From Cryptomeria japonica (Eukaryota; Streptophyta; Pinopsida; Cupressales; Cupressaceae), in NCBI RefSeq assembly GCF_030272615.1, contig NC_081412.1:140031747-140095746 (forward strand): 64,000 nt of DNA, read 5' to 3'. This document shows, in pieces, positions 1-11,374 of the stretch (position 1 is its first letter; every line of letters starts with the position of its first letter). The notes beneath the pieces are model-generated. The model was not told the origin of the DNA. It worked only from the letters and a program-made list of their open reading frames with translations, and did not search any database. A program made the position numbers and the translations under genes.

Positions 1-1377
1 TTCATTTTTTTCAATCGAATTCCCTGAAAAGCTGTGTAGAATCTGTGAAGGTGCATATTGTTGATAGGATCATCCAATGGTTCTCCTTCTAGTGTTGATA
101 ATTGATATGTAGTTGAGCCAAAAATTGTTGTAATGACATAAGGACCAAGTCAATTTGGTTCAAACTTGCCCCTTTTCTCTCTATCTTGTTGATTTTTTGG
201 GTTTTCTCTTAGGACCAAGTCACCCACCTCAAATGTGAAAGGTTTCACTTTTTTATTGTAGTTGTGACTCATGCATTGTTGATATGATTTCAAGTGATTG
301 AATCTAGTTTTTCGACGCTCATCTAACAATTCTAAAGCTTGCAAGTGGGAGACCCTGTAGTCTTCATCACTAATAAGATCGCGTAAGGAGACTTGTAAAG
401 ATGGTAACTTGACCTAAATGGGAAAGATGGCTTCAACAACATAAACAAGTGAATAGGAAGTAGTTCCAGTGGGTGTGCGAACACTTGTGTGATAGGCCCA
501 TAGTGTGAGATTAAGTTGGATGTGTCAATTGCAACCAACATCATTGACTATATTTTTAAGGATTTCGAGAATAGTTTTGTTCAATGCCTCAGCTTGACTA
601 TTGCCTTGGGGGTAGTATGGAGTGGAAAAGAAATGATGGATATGGAATCAGTCAAAAAGCTCACAAACATATTATTTTTGAAAGGATGCTCGTTGTTTGT
701 GATGATGGAAATGAGAACACCATATTTGCAAATGATATAATTAAGGATGAAAGTTGCAATCTTCTAATCAGTGATTTAGATAAGAGGGGTAACCTCAATC
801 CATTTTTTAAAATACTTAGTGGTTGTGATAATGAATTTATGGTCGTTGGATGATGGAGGGTGAATCTTGCCTATGAGATCAAGTCCCCACTGGCAAAAGG
901 GTCATGGAGTAGCGATCGGCTGAAGTTCCTATGTTGGTGCATGAATTAGGTCTCCATGAATCTGACATTGCTTGCATTTATTAACAAAATGATATCAGTC
1001 ATTTTCCATTGTAGGCCAGTAGTAACCAATCCTCATAAGTTTCTTAGCTAAGGTTGGACCACTAGAGTGAGCCCCACATATACCTTTATGGACTTCACAC
1101 AATGTGATTTGAGATTCCTCACTCATCTAAGAAGAGTACTATCAAGACCCCATCGGTAAAGTGTGTCGGCTATGATGATGTAGTGAGAGGTTTGGCAAAT
1201 GAAGGTACAACATTGATTATTGGAAAGGTTGGGTGGAAGGGTGTTATCATGGAGGTAAGTGAAAATGTCATCATACCAAGGGGAATTGGGACCAATAACA
1301 CATATTAATTCATATGGAGTGATCTTATATGCAAGGATCAAAATATTATCCACCAAGAACTCACAACGGGTCATGTT
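1..1377 (-). pseudogene. Integrase of element A, degraded
   Basis: Integrase inserts the cDNA copy into host DNA. The C-terminal part at 150-344 contains the KVKPFTFEVGDLVL segment typical of plant gypsy integrases just after the catalytic core. The part at 1123-1374 matches the stretch between RNase H and the integrase zinc-binding domain in element D (PWYDDIFTYLHDNTLPPN against PWYGEFYTYLRDHTLPPN). The catalytic core between them (about 350-1120) is recognisable only in pieces because of stops and frame changes. The polyprotein seems to end near base 1. Confidence 0.8.
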
Positions 1378-1785
1378 CTATGGCATATCAATCAAGGAGG
1401 CAATGGTAGCCATAACATTTGCAGCTTGATTGTTCTCTCCTGGTATTTTCTCAAAGACTATCTTAGTAAAGTACTTCTTGAAGTCGTCCACCATTTTCTT
1501 GTCAAGAATTAGTTCCTCATCTTTGGTTTGATAATCATCATTTGTTTGATGAATCATAAGTTGAGAGTCCCTAAAAACATGAAGTTCCTCGATTCTCCAT
1601 TGTACTGATATTTTTAGACCTATTGTCAATGCCTCATATTCTACAATATTGTTCATACAAGGGAAGGATAGTCGATATGATTTTGGAATAGAATCCCCTT
1701 GAGTTGTGATGAATAGTATGCCTGCTCCTGCTCCATGTGTAAATGATCCATCAAAATATAATTGCCATAATCTTGATTTTATCAC
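1378..1785 (-). pseudogene. Second (archaeal-type) RNase H domain of element A
   Basis: About 135 codons remain open. The catalytic segments FDGS, VEYEAL and RDSQL are present. The last acidic position, NRPADAMA in element D, is here NQAANVMA, so the aspartate is replaced by asparagine and activity is probably lost. A second RNase H of this type between the original gypsy RNase H and integrase is a known feature of the Tat lineage. It is followed to the left by the integrase. Confidence 0.85.
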
Positions 1786-2078
1786 TGTAAAGATGGAGAT
1801 TCATCTAGAAATTCTAATACAAGAGGAGAATCGTTGATCATTGGTGTATCTGCAATGACATGTCCTTTGATTGATTTTCTATCAACATTTACTCAATATC
1901 AAATTCGCTTAACATCATTACCTACTTAGCCAACATGTATGTGAGAGTTGCTTTATTGAGTAGATATTTAAATGGATCAATTCTTGCTATGAGCTTCATT
2001 TTTTGAATTAGGATGTAATGACGCAGTTTTTGCAAAGCAAAAACTATGGCAAGACAGGCATGCTCAATTGGAGTGTAA
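1786..2078 (-). pseudogene. First (gypsy) RNase H of element A, part left of insertion B
   Basis: The sequence aligns by eye with D at about 35870-36110, the older RNase H and connection to the second one. It is frame-broken. It is interrupted at 2078 by element B and resumes at 10817; joining the two sides gives a stretch collinear with D. Confidence 0.75.
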
Positions 2079-2083
2079 TTAAT
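2079..2083. repeat. Target-site duplication of element B (left copy)
   Basis: TTAAT here and again at 10817-10821 flank element B. The matching uninterrupted region of D near 36100-36150 (gtgtaattgagttcatagcc) shows that only one copy belongs to the host element. Five base pairs is the usual duplication for LTR elements. Confidence 0.85.
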
Positions 2084-4865
2084 TATTAGACATAATGCAC
2101 CACTAAGAGGGGGGTGAATCAGTGGTTCTTAATATTTTTCCCTTTAACTAACTTATGTGTGTATACTGGTTATGGGGTCTAACACAATGAATACTTATCA
2201 GTTAGTGAGGAAACCAACACAAAAGAAATCACACACAAAGGGACATCTCAAAACACCAGTATGTACGAGGAAAACCCAAGATGGTAAAAACCTCGGTGAG
2301 CAATGTTGTTGGAGTCTACTGCTCCAATCCAAACTCACAATAAAACTCTATTAAAATGTTTACAACACCAACCCAAGGAGCTATAACCCCTGACTTGTGT
2401 ATGGGATACAACCCAAAGGAGCTACAACCCCTGATTTAGGGCACCAACCCCTGACTAATTTATGGGCACCAAACCCTACTAGTTTATGTGCTACAACCCC
2501 TACATCGAGATACAACTCAGTGTTCACAAAGATAACATCAAATAAAAAATTAATACTACTGTTACAAGTGAATCTTGTAACCATCTCATATACCTCTCTC
2601 TGTTGGTGAGACACCTTCTCATCTATATCGGCTTATTCTTTTGTTGCTTCCTTGCTGGTAAACTCTATTGGTTCACCTCTCCTCTATTCTTCTATACTAG
2701 ATCTCCTCCTCTCTACTCTGCACTTTACCGGTACTATGCTCTACCGGTTATGTGTCTGCCTTATCTACAGCTTCCTTCACTTTTTCTCTATCGGTATGGA
2801 CACTACAGGTTCTACACTGCTACCCACTGAACACTTCAACCTAGTTCTCCCTCACACTACTCTTCTTTCACATGAATAAGTAACACTGGATCACTTTGCA
2901 ACACTATCTCCCTCTCTTTGGCAACACTACTCTCTCATCCAGCAGCCACCATCTTTGATTTTGGCTTGCATATTTATAGACTTGTTTTCCCGCCAAAAAC
3001 CAATTCAAACTTTGGGCGCTAAGGGGTTCCTCACTTACCTCAAGGTAAAACAAATTCAATCAGATCTTGTCTAATCTGATCTACTAGAAAACCAACTATA
3101 CATTTCCACCATTGTCATGCCTTCCAATACACGTTTTCCAAATATAGAAAACACGGCCCTTTATCTCGACCTACATCTGTCAAACCATCATTAATACCTC
3201 TGTTGTTTCCTTCTTGAGGTCTTCTCACAAACTAATTTTCTTGCTTTGATCTAGGCACCACCAACTCCTTGATTTGTCTCTGTCTCTCATTCTTCCTCGA
3301 GCCACACTCTTCTGATTCGATCCACAAATGACAAGATCCATATTCAATGCACAATAATAGAGATGCCTATCTCTACACGATACTCCACCAACCTCTGCAT
3401 GCTTGCCACTTCTTCTCCTCATGGTATCCAAGTCGACCAACTACCAGCTTAGATCGATGTGTTGGTTCAGGTATCACTGACCAAACACTAAACTGGTTCT
3501 TCTCTTCTACCAGTTTACTAACCATGTCGGTTAAACCCTCAAACCAGTATGTCATCAACTTTGCCCTCTACTTCTCTTTCAATGGACTACTCAATCGGTC
3601 AGGACTCTTGCTAACCTGCCTTATGCACATCTTCATTAGATGGGGAGTCTTGCATCTGCACCTTGTCTATATTACCGGTGAACATTCATACCGGTAAAAT
3701 CTCATGATGACACCATGTCATCAACCCTCAACAAACTCTATCTTCAATCAGGCTATTTTCCTCTATCTGTATTTGCTTAGCCTTGTCTTCTCCCTGATCA
3801 ACTTAGACCATATCACAACCAGTTTTTCAAAGTGACAAACTCATCACTCTTCATCTGTACCGGTATCTCAACATGCCTTCTCAATCAGTCCGGTGCATAT
3901 TCCCGATTTCATTCACTTCAGGCATTCCTTTGATTCACCGGTAGATCCAGTGTGAGCCTTCAAACATCTACCTCTATCTCATCTACCTTATCTCATGGAA
4001 CTATAATGCACACTATGCATAATAGGAGATAAGTTCCACTTACCGACGGGAGTGAGTCCTTGTCATCTACATCCTGCAGTGCATTCATGTGGCTTCCCTG
4101 TTTGTGCCACAAAGCTTCAAATAGGCACATGTGATTCGGTGTGAGCACATTCACTGTCAGTCATTTCTTCTCATGATGACTGCATCTTCATTCGATGGGA
4201 GTCTTCTTGTTCTACAACCACATAGCATACTAGTGACCTATTCATCTTCATCCTGTGGGAGTCTTGTTGTTCTTCAACCACATAGCATACCGATGACCTA
4301 TTCATCTTCATCTTATGGGAGTCTTGGTTTTCTACAACCAAATAGCATACCGGTGACCTATTCATCCTTCTCCTCCTATTTTGATATGATTTAGGTAACA
4401 TTCTACCTCTTCATCACAATCAACAGATCAAGCACCTTGCTCATCCTTCTTGTTCACTGGTCATGAGCTTTTCCAGTTGGCAACAACTCACTTAGTTGAA
4501 CTGTCTTCCCCATGCTAGCACATCACTTATCAGTTGACATCCTTTCCTTGCTGGTGATACACTATACCGGTACGGATAACCTTACCATTTCATCCACACA
4601 AGTCAAGCACTAACTTGTGTACCGGTGATTACAGTGATCATTCCTCTGAATGACATTCTCTTCCTTACCTTACTGGCAGTCTAAAACATAAGCTGATATC
4701 AAAGATATCTCATCTTGTACTCCTTCATGATAGTGTTACACATACATCCCTCATACCAGTATTCATCCCATATCGGTTGACATCAATGATAGCAATACCA
4801 ACAATATATCATACCAATTTCATTCTTCTATTTCGGTTGACATCAATGATAATATAATGCCAACA
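2084..4865 (-). repeat. 3' LTR of element B
   Basis: 2782 bp, homologous over its length to 8172-10816. In the element's orientation it begins TGTTGGCATTAT and ends just after the C-rich CACCCCCC block shared with elements C and E. A TATA-like box (TATAAATA) is at 2971-2978 on the minus strand. The conserved inverted motif (ctcggtttttacc...gggttttcctcg) lies at 2265-2300. It differs from its partner by point changes, an expansion near 4195-4380 and a contraction near 2390-2500. Confidence 0.9.
4195..4380. repeat. 60-bp minisatellite inside the B 3' LTR
   Basis: Three head-to-tail units start at 4201, 4261 and 4321 with an exact 60-bp period. Each contains gggagtctt, a caaccacatagcatac core and gacctattcatc. 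The partner LTR has one unit near 10265-10325, so the expansion happened in this copy or was lost in the other. Confidence 0.9.
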
Positions 4866-4879
4866 ATGTCCCCCTTTGG
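4866..4879 (-). other. Polypurine tract of element B, LTR-adjacent
   Basis: On the minus strand ccaaagggggacat directly precedes the LTR start TGTTGG. It is the expected primer for plus-strand DNA synthesis. Confidence 0.85.
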
Positions 4880-4988
4880 CATTTATGTCAACTCATATAG
4901 TATTCGGCATACTACAAAATATCTCTCTCTCTCTTTATATGATCCAATTGATTCTCACACATGTAGTATGCAGTATACTATAGAATCT

Positions 4989-5006
4989 TTATCCCCCTTT
5001 GACAAC
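4989..5006 (-). other. Second, upstream polypurine tract of element B
   Basis: On the minus strand ttgttgtcaaagggggat lies about 125 bp upstream of the LTR-adjacent tract. Element C has almost the same sequence at the equivalent place (17541-17559). More than one polypurine tract is a known Sirevirus trait. Confidence 0.7.
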
Positions 5007-5289
5007 AATGGCAAAGGGCTGTCAAGATATCAATCCTCCTTGTATTTTCTGGTCACTGACAGAATTCTTTCTTCCCCTTTATCTTCATCGGATGAATCTC
5101 CTCCTTTGATACCACTTGTTATAACTTCTCAAGTCACAACACTTGAGATGGAGGACTCAACCATCAACTGACAATTGAACATGCAAATTTAATATAATTT
5201 GTTAAAATACTCAATTGCAGAGAGATGTGTTAGTGAATACTACTCACCTGTCGGTCAAACTACATCACTTCTCATTTGATCCAAAATTT

Positions 5290-5640
5290 CTTTAGAGTCA
5301 AATGTGATTGTACTATGAATACAACCAACCAAATGACAAGTAGATACCCATAGCAATGAAACTATCCTCGGTATTCCTACTATAAGTTTCATCATCTGCA
5401 GTTTGGGCAATCAATGCACTTACACTTTTAGGTTCAAGCATGTCGGCCTTGCATCATAACCACTTGAACTCCCCCTGAGTCATACATCTCAGGTCCTTAT
5501 CTTCGATCAAGTCCTAGATCGGGGCTCCAATCATCTCCTTGTATCGGTTGAGCTGTGCAAATGTGATCATATGATGATCTTTCAGCTTCATTATTTTATC
5601 ACAACCTATGACATGATCCTGGATGAACACAATGCCATAA
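5290..5640 (-). pseudogene. Decayed second coding stretch of element B
   Basis: On the minus strand, between gag and the polypurine tracts, one frame reads as protein-like sequence with a few stops (for example KLKDHHMITFAQLNRYKEMIG and ADMLEPKSVSALIAQTADDE). I do not recognise the family. Its place corresponds to the large second ORF of element C, so it may be a remnant of a related protein; similarity between the two is not evident by eye. The remaining sequence at 5007-6031 shows nothing else clear. Confidence 0.4.
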
Positions 5641-6031
5641 AATGGCATCATCATGCCATAAATTAAACTGGTTAGCCCAAGAGTATGCATGCCAAATCAA
5701 CCTTTGGACCAAAATATGTCATTTGGGTATTTTCCAATACCACCTGAGACATAATACTCACATTTCATGTTACCAGGGCTATTGCAATGATCTCCAATCT
5801 CATTGTCTTGCATAATCTTGCAAGTATCTGTCAGTATCTCCATTCATTGACACAAGCAGTAGTGATCCAACTTTCATCTATAGGTGTGTAGTCAAGGCAA
5901 CCTCTACACACTTTATCATCTCATATTATTCTTTCATACCAGCAGCAGCTTGTTCTTCCAAGTGTCCTTCTTCACTAAGGGGGTTAATGATCAGGTCAGT
6001 ATATTACTCCCCCTAAGATCCTGCATCTTCT

Positions 6032-8098
6032 TTAGGCCTTAAGAGATATCACTTGTGCATTAAATGCACAGTGTCGGTCCATGGTCTTCTTCCTCCATAA
6101 CTGCTTGGTATTATTCTTCTTCCCATTTTCAGGGTTGGGAGCAGGTCTTACCACCTTCTGCTGATGGGTCCTTTCATTTCTGGATTCTACATCACAACTG
6201 GAAGTAGTGCTATAGTAGCACACAACATCCATCCCAACTTCATGATTGGGGAATTTCTTGCTATACCGATTTGACCGTCTGCTTCTGGTCATGTTGTTGT
6301 TACTAGCAACCGAAACCGGTGGACCTCTTGTTCCTATAGGGACATTTCTCCTTTGGTTCCATGTAGGTCTCTGACTTCCATATTCTTTGTATCCACCTTT
6401 TTGACAAGAAAAGTTTCTATATCGGCCTCCATATGATTGCAAGTTCCTCTTCCTGCAATCAAGCACTCTATGCCCAATACCATTGCAGTTATGACAAACA
6501 ATATTTGCATGACCGAGAGAGGGGACATGCATGTATCTACTCCTAGATACATTTTTCTCATAAGCATGATTTCTATGAGATCCTATATTAGTCTTTCTAG
6601 ATCTCTTTCTGCATTCTCCTTCCCTATGGCCATAGCGATTACATGCAAAGCAATAACCCTTAAAATATGGCCTATGATTTATAAATTTATTCTGCCATGC
6701 ATGGAGAGATCTTACTGGTTTAGCATCTCCACTTCTCCTTCCTTGAGAATGGATATTGGGTTGTCCATTCTGTGTAGCCCTTCCATTTGGTCTCTTCTTC
6801 TGCCACACTTGCTTTTCCCTATGGGTGGTAGCATTTCTTTGTCCTATGCTGGTAGGAGGTCCTCTTTGTTGTCTTCTCATTTTCCTACTTCCAGTGAAGT
6901 TGTCTTCTCCCATCTTCCCTTTACCTTTGGTATCTTCATTTTTCCTCCTTCTTGCAGCACTGGTCTTTATTATTGTCTGCAGTTCTTCACCGGTTGTATT
7001 TAGGTCAACCTTCTTCTGAGGAGCATTTCTCATTGTGAAGGTTTGGCCTTTGTTTTCTCCATCTGAGGAGACAAACAAAATGTCATTATGGGGGACATTC
7101 TTGCTAGTGGAGCATTCACTAGAACCACTTCCTAAACCTTTAGTGTCCTTGGCATGATTTTGCTTCTTCAACATTTTGTTCAAAGCATCACTATTGCCAT
7201 CAAACTAGACTCTTACCTTGAGCTCATCCTGACACTTCTTAAGGTCATTTTGGAGAATCTCCATTTCTCCAACCAACTGCAGAAATTCTTTATCTTTAAC
7301 TTCTAGCATAGATGCTAGATCATTACATTGGTACTCCTTGGTGCTTGCTTCTTGAGTCCTCAACCCTAAGATGCATTTCTCAGATTCTTCAAGGCATTTT
7401 TTCATCTGGTTTTTCTCCACTATAGAAGCATTCTTGAATAGCTTGTGTTCCTTTCTTACTATGTTAGGTTCTTCAAGTGCATTTACAAGCTCTCCTTCAA
7501 GGTCAACTTCTGCTTCATTTGATTCTTCCCCTTAACTATCAAATAGATATTGATGGCTAGATCTATCTGCCTTGTCTCCTTCTTCATCATCACTACCAAA
7601 CACATCATGTCGGTAGGATCTATTTGTCTTATCACTTTCAGGTGTCTGCCTCTCATCTTTAGATTCTTGAGCCATGAAGACATGGGTTCCTTCTTCATCA
7701 AATTTGTGGCTGCTAGTGGATCTGCCTTCATCGTCTACACATGTATCTACTGCTTTGTTCTTCTCACTCTCACAAATTGATCCAGTGGTGGAGGTTTTAT
7801 TTCTATAAAGCTTCTTTAGTCTATCCCATAGACTCTTTGCCGCTTTGCACTTAACCACCTGTGAGGAGACATCGTAGGTGAGCCCACTAAATATAGCCTT
7901 CATGACTTCTTCATTGCACATGCATCTTCTTTCTTCTTCAGATCCGGTGGGAGGACTAACATTCCTAGGGAAACCATTAACAACTGACATCCACACATCA
8001 AACCCTAGAGAGGATAGGTAGACTTCCATTCTACAACTCCAAATGGCATAGTTAGATCCATTAAACACTGGAGTAGGGATTGACACTAAACAAACCAT
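6032..8098 (-). pseudogene. Gag of element B (two in-frame stops)
   Basis: A single frame of 689 codons, interrupted only by TAA at 7532-7534 and TAG at 7205-7207, each one C-to-T step from a Gln codon. The N-terminus (start at 8098, just after the primer site) begins like copia Gag (FNGSNYAIWSCRMEVYL...), then KSLWDRLKKLY, as in the gag-polypeptide/UBN2 family. A predicted coiled coil follows at about 7205-7420. A basic region with two CCHC zinc knuckles (CFACNRYGHREGEC and CHNCNGIGHRVLDC, about 6400-6660) should bind the packaged RNA. No protease follows. Gag forms the virus-like particle; the near-intact frame suggests selection until fairly recently. Confidence 0.85.
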
Positions 8099-8157
8099 TA
8101 TGTCCTTAATCTAGAATCTACCTAAGTGAGAGAAAGCTTGATAAATAGGGAACCTAT

Positions 8158-8169
8158 GCTCTGATACCA
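8158..8169 (-). other. Primer binding site of element B (initiator tRNA-Met)
   Basis: Minus strand TGGTATCAGAGC, the exact complement of the plant initiator tRNA-Met 3' end, lies 2 bp from the LTR end. It fixes the element's orientation. Confidence 0.95.
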
Positions 8170-8171
8170 AT

Positions 8172-10816
8172 TTTTAGACATAATGCACCACTGAGAGGGG
8201 GAGGTGAATCAGTGGTTCTTAATCTTTTTCCCTTTAACTAACTTATGTGTGTATATCAGTTATGGGATCTAACACAATGCACACTTACCGGTTAGTGAGG
8301 AGACCAACACAAAATAAATCACACACAAATGGACATCTCATAACACCAGTATGTACGAGGAAAACCCAAGATGGGAAAAACCTCAATGAGCAATGTTGTT
8401 GGAGTCTACTGCTCCAATCCAGCCTCACAATGAAACTATGTTACAATGTTTAGGGCACCAAACCAAGGAGCTACAACCCTTGATTTGTTTATGAGCTACA
8501 ACCCAAAGGAGCTACAACTCTTGATTTAGGGCACCAACCCAAGGAGCACCAACCCCTAACTAATTTATAGGCACCAACCCAAAGGAGTTACAACCCCTAC
8601 TAGTTTATGGGCTACAACCCAAAGGAGCTACAACCCCTGCATCGAGCTACAACTCAATGTTCACAAAGACAACTTCAAATACAAAATTAATACTACTGTT
8701 ACAAGTGAATCTTGTAACCATCTCATATACCTCTCTTTGTCGGTGAGACACCTTCTCAGCTATATCAGCTCATTCTTTTGCTGCTTCCTTACCGATAAAC
8801 TCTACCAGTTCACATCTCCTCTATTCTTCTCTATTGGATCTCCTCCTCTCTTCTCTGCAACTTTCTTCACTTCTTCTCTATCGGTATCGACACTACCAGT
8901 TCTTCACTAATATCGGTTGAACACTTAAGCCTAGTTCTCCCTCACACTGCTCTACTTTCATATGCAAAAGTAACACTTGATCACTTCGCAGCACTATCTT
9001 CCTCTCTTTGGCATCACTACTCTCTCATCCAGTAGCCACCATCTCTGATTTTGGCTTGCATATTTATAGATTGGTTTTCCCACCAAAAACCAATTCAAAC
9101 TTTGGGCGGTTAGGGTTTCCTCACTTACCTCGAGGCAAACCAAATCTAATCAGATCTTGTTTAATCTGATCTACTAGATAGCCAACTGAACATTTCAACC
9201 ATTGTCACGCCTTCCAATACACATTTTCCCAATATAGAAATCATGGCCCTTTATCTTGACCTGTATATGTCAAACCACTATTAATACCTCTGTTGTTTCC
9301 TTCTCGAGGTCTTCTCACAAACTTATTTTCTTGCTTTCATCTAGGTGCCACCAACTCCCTGATTTGTCTCTTTCTCTCATTCTTCCTCGAGCCACACTCT
9401 TCTGATCTGATCCACAAATCACAAGATCTATATTTAATGCACAATAGTAGAGACACCTATCTCTACACGCACTCCACTGACCTTTGCATGCTTGCCACTT
9501 CATCTCCTCATGGTATCCAATTTGACCAACTGTCAGCTTGGATCAGTGTGTCGATTTAGGTATCACTGACCAAACACTACCAGTTTACTAACCCTGTCGG
9601 TTAAACCTTCAAACCGGTCTATCATCAGCATTGCCCTCTGCTTCTCTTCTGGTGGACTACTCACTCGGTCAACACTCTTGCTAACCTGCCTTATGCACAT
9701 CTTCATCAGATGGGGAGTCTTTTGCATCTTCACCTTGTCCATATTACCGATGAACATTGATACTGGTAAAATCTCATGATGACACCATGTCATCAACCCT
9801 CAACAAACTTTATCTTCAATCAGGCCAGTTGCCTCTATCTGCATTTGCTCAGCCTTGCATTCTCCCTGATCAGCTCGGACCATAGCACAACTGATTTATC
9901 AAAGTGACAAACTCATCACTCTTCATCTGTACCGACATCTCAACATGCCTTCTCAATCAATCCAGTGCATATCCCTGATTTCATGCACTTGAAGCATTCC
10001 TTTGATTCACCGGTAGATCCGATGTGAGCCTTCAAACACCTACCTCTATCTCATCTACCTTATCTCATGGAACTATAATGCACACTATGCATAATACGAG
10101 ATAATTTCCACTTACCGGTGGGAGTGAGTCCTAGTCATCTACATCCTGCAGTGCATTCATGTGGCTTCCATGTTTGTGCAACAAACCTTCAAATAGGCAC
10201 ATATGATCCGGTGTGGGCATATTCACTGTCAGTCATTGCTTCTCATGATGATTGCATCTTCATCTGGTGGGAGTCCCATTGTTCTACAACCACACAACAT
10301 ATTAGTGACCTATCATCCTTATCCTCCTGTGTTGATGTGATTTAGGTAACATTCTACCTCTTCATCACAATCAATAGCTCAAGCACCTTGCTCATCTTGT
10401 TTGTTCACTAGTCATGAGCTTTGTCAGTTGGTAGCAACTCACTTGGTTGACCTGTCTTCCCCATGTCAACACATCACTTATCAGTTGACATCCTTTCCTT
10501 GCTGATGATACACTATCCTGGTACCAGTAACCTTACCATTTCATCCACATAAGTCAAGCACTAACTTGTGTACTAGTGATTCCAGTGATCATTCCTTTGA
10601 ATGATATTCTCTTCCTTACCTTACTGGCATTCTGCAAGAAGAGGTAATCTCAAAGATATCTCATCATGTACTCCTTCATGACAGTGTTACACATACATCC
10701 CTCATACCGGTAGTCATCCCATACCAGTTGACATCAATGATAGAAATACCAACAATCTATCATACCGGTTGCATTCTTCTATACTAGTTGACATCAATGA
10801 CATCACAATGCCAACA
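8172..10816 (-). repeat. 5' LTR of element B
   Basis: 2645 bp, partner of 2084-4865. It contains the TATA-like box TATAAATA at 9061-9068 (minus), the conserved hairpin-forming motif at about 8351-8390 and a tandem repeat at 8450-8660. It should carry the promoter that transcribes gag. Confidence 0.9.
8450..8660. repeat. Short tandem repeat in the B 5' LTR
   Basis: About five degenerate units of 35-45 bp built on gggctacaacccaaagga and gctacaacccctga. The 3' LTR at 2365-2510 keeps a shortened version. Unit number differs between the LTRs of one element, so it changed after insertion. Confidence 0.8.
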
Positions 10817-10821
10817 TTAAT
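10817..10821. repeat. Target-site duplication of element B (right copy)
   Basis: TTAAT, the same as 2079-2083, directly after the LTR terminus ccaaca. Confidence 0.85.
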
Positions 10822-11374
10822 CTTATATCCTACCAATATGCAACTCATATAGTAGATAGATCATTTTTTCCCTTCATGGTCCTATTGTGTCAAAAGTGCC
10901 CTCGGTGTTGTCTTTGTTGCTAATATGTAGAGTATTAATGGTTTTCCTTGAATTGGTGGCATAAGCACTGGTAGATTCAAGAGATGGTATTTAAAAAATT
11001 GAAAGGCTTGTTGGCATTTTTCATCCCACTTAAACTTGATATTCTTATGAATCAAATGTTGAAACGAATGACAATTATTTGCAAGCTATGTTATGAATCT
11101 ATGAATTCATTGGAGCTTTCCTTGCAATGGTCTAAGTTGACTAATGTTTTTAGGAGGCATCTCTAAAATTGCTTTGACTTTTGTTGGATCTACCTTAATA
11201 CCTCATTGTCAAACTATGTATCCTAGGAGATTCTCGGAGATCACTCCAAAGACACATTTCTTGGGATTCAATCTGACTTTATACTTCTCCAAGCGATCAA
11301 AAACCACTAATAAAACATCCAAATGTTCTTCCCTTGTAACTGATTTTCCTAAAAGATCATCAACATATTACTCA
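10822..11374 (-). pseudogene. Reverse transcriptase of element A, catalytic and thumb part
   Basis: On the minus strand the catalytic YVDD codons are at 11356-11367, followed leftward by thumb and connection sequence that aligns with D at about 36130-36670. The codon before YVDD is now TAA. Element C starts at 11375, 7 bp upstream of the tyrosine codon, splitting the gene; the N-terminal part of RT continues at 18828. Confidence 0.85.

Larger units (their letters stand above)
2084..10816 (-). mobile_element. Element B: gag-only Sirevirus-like LTR retrotransposon
   Basis: An 8733-bp minus-strand element with two long LTRs (2084-4865 and 8172-10816), a tRNA-Met primer site next to the right LTR and a polypurine tract next to the left one. 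The internal part is only about 3.3 kb and holds a gag frame and a short decayed coding stretch; I found no protease, integrase, reverse transcriptase or RNase H motif. It must have depended on another element's enzymes. The LTR starts TGTTGG, but its far end reads TCTAATA rather than the usual CA. LTR ends, primer site and paired polypurine tracts resemble Ty1/copia Sireviruses. The layout matches what has been called TR-GAG. Confidence 0.9.

Noticed and set aside
4131-4401. Open frames on both strands across the 60-bp repeat
   Set aside because: Repeat period is a multiple of three, which keeps any frame open; no start context or homology.
6437-7019. Plus-strand Leu/Phe/Ser-rich ORFs opposite B gag
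   Set aside because: Shadows of the gag frame, which has zinc knuckles and is longer.
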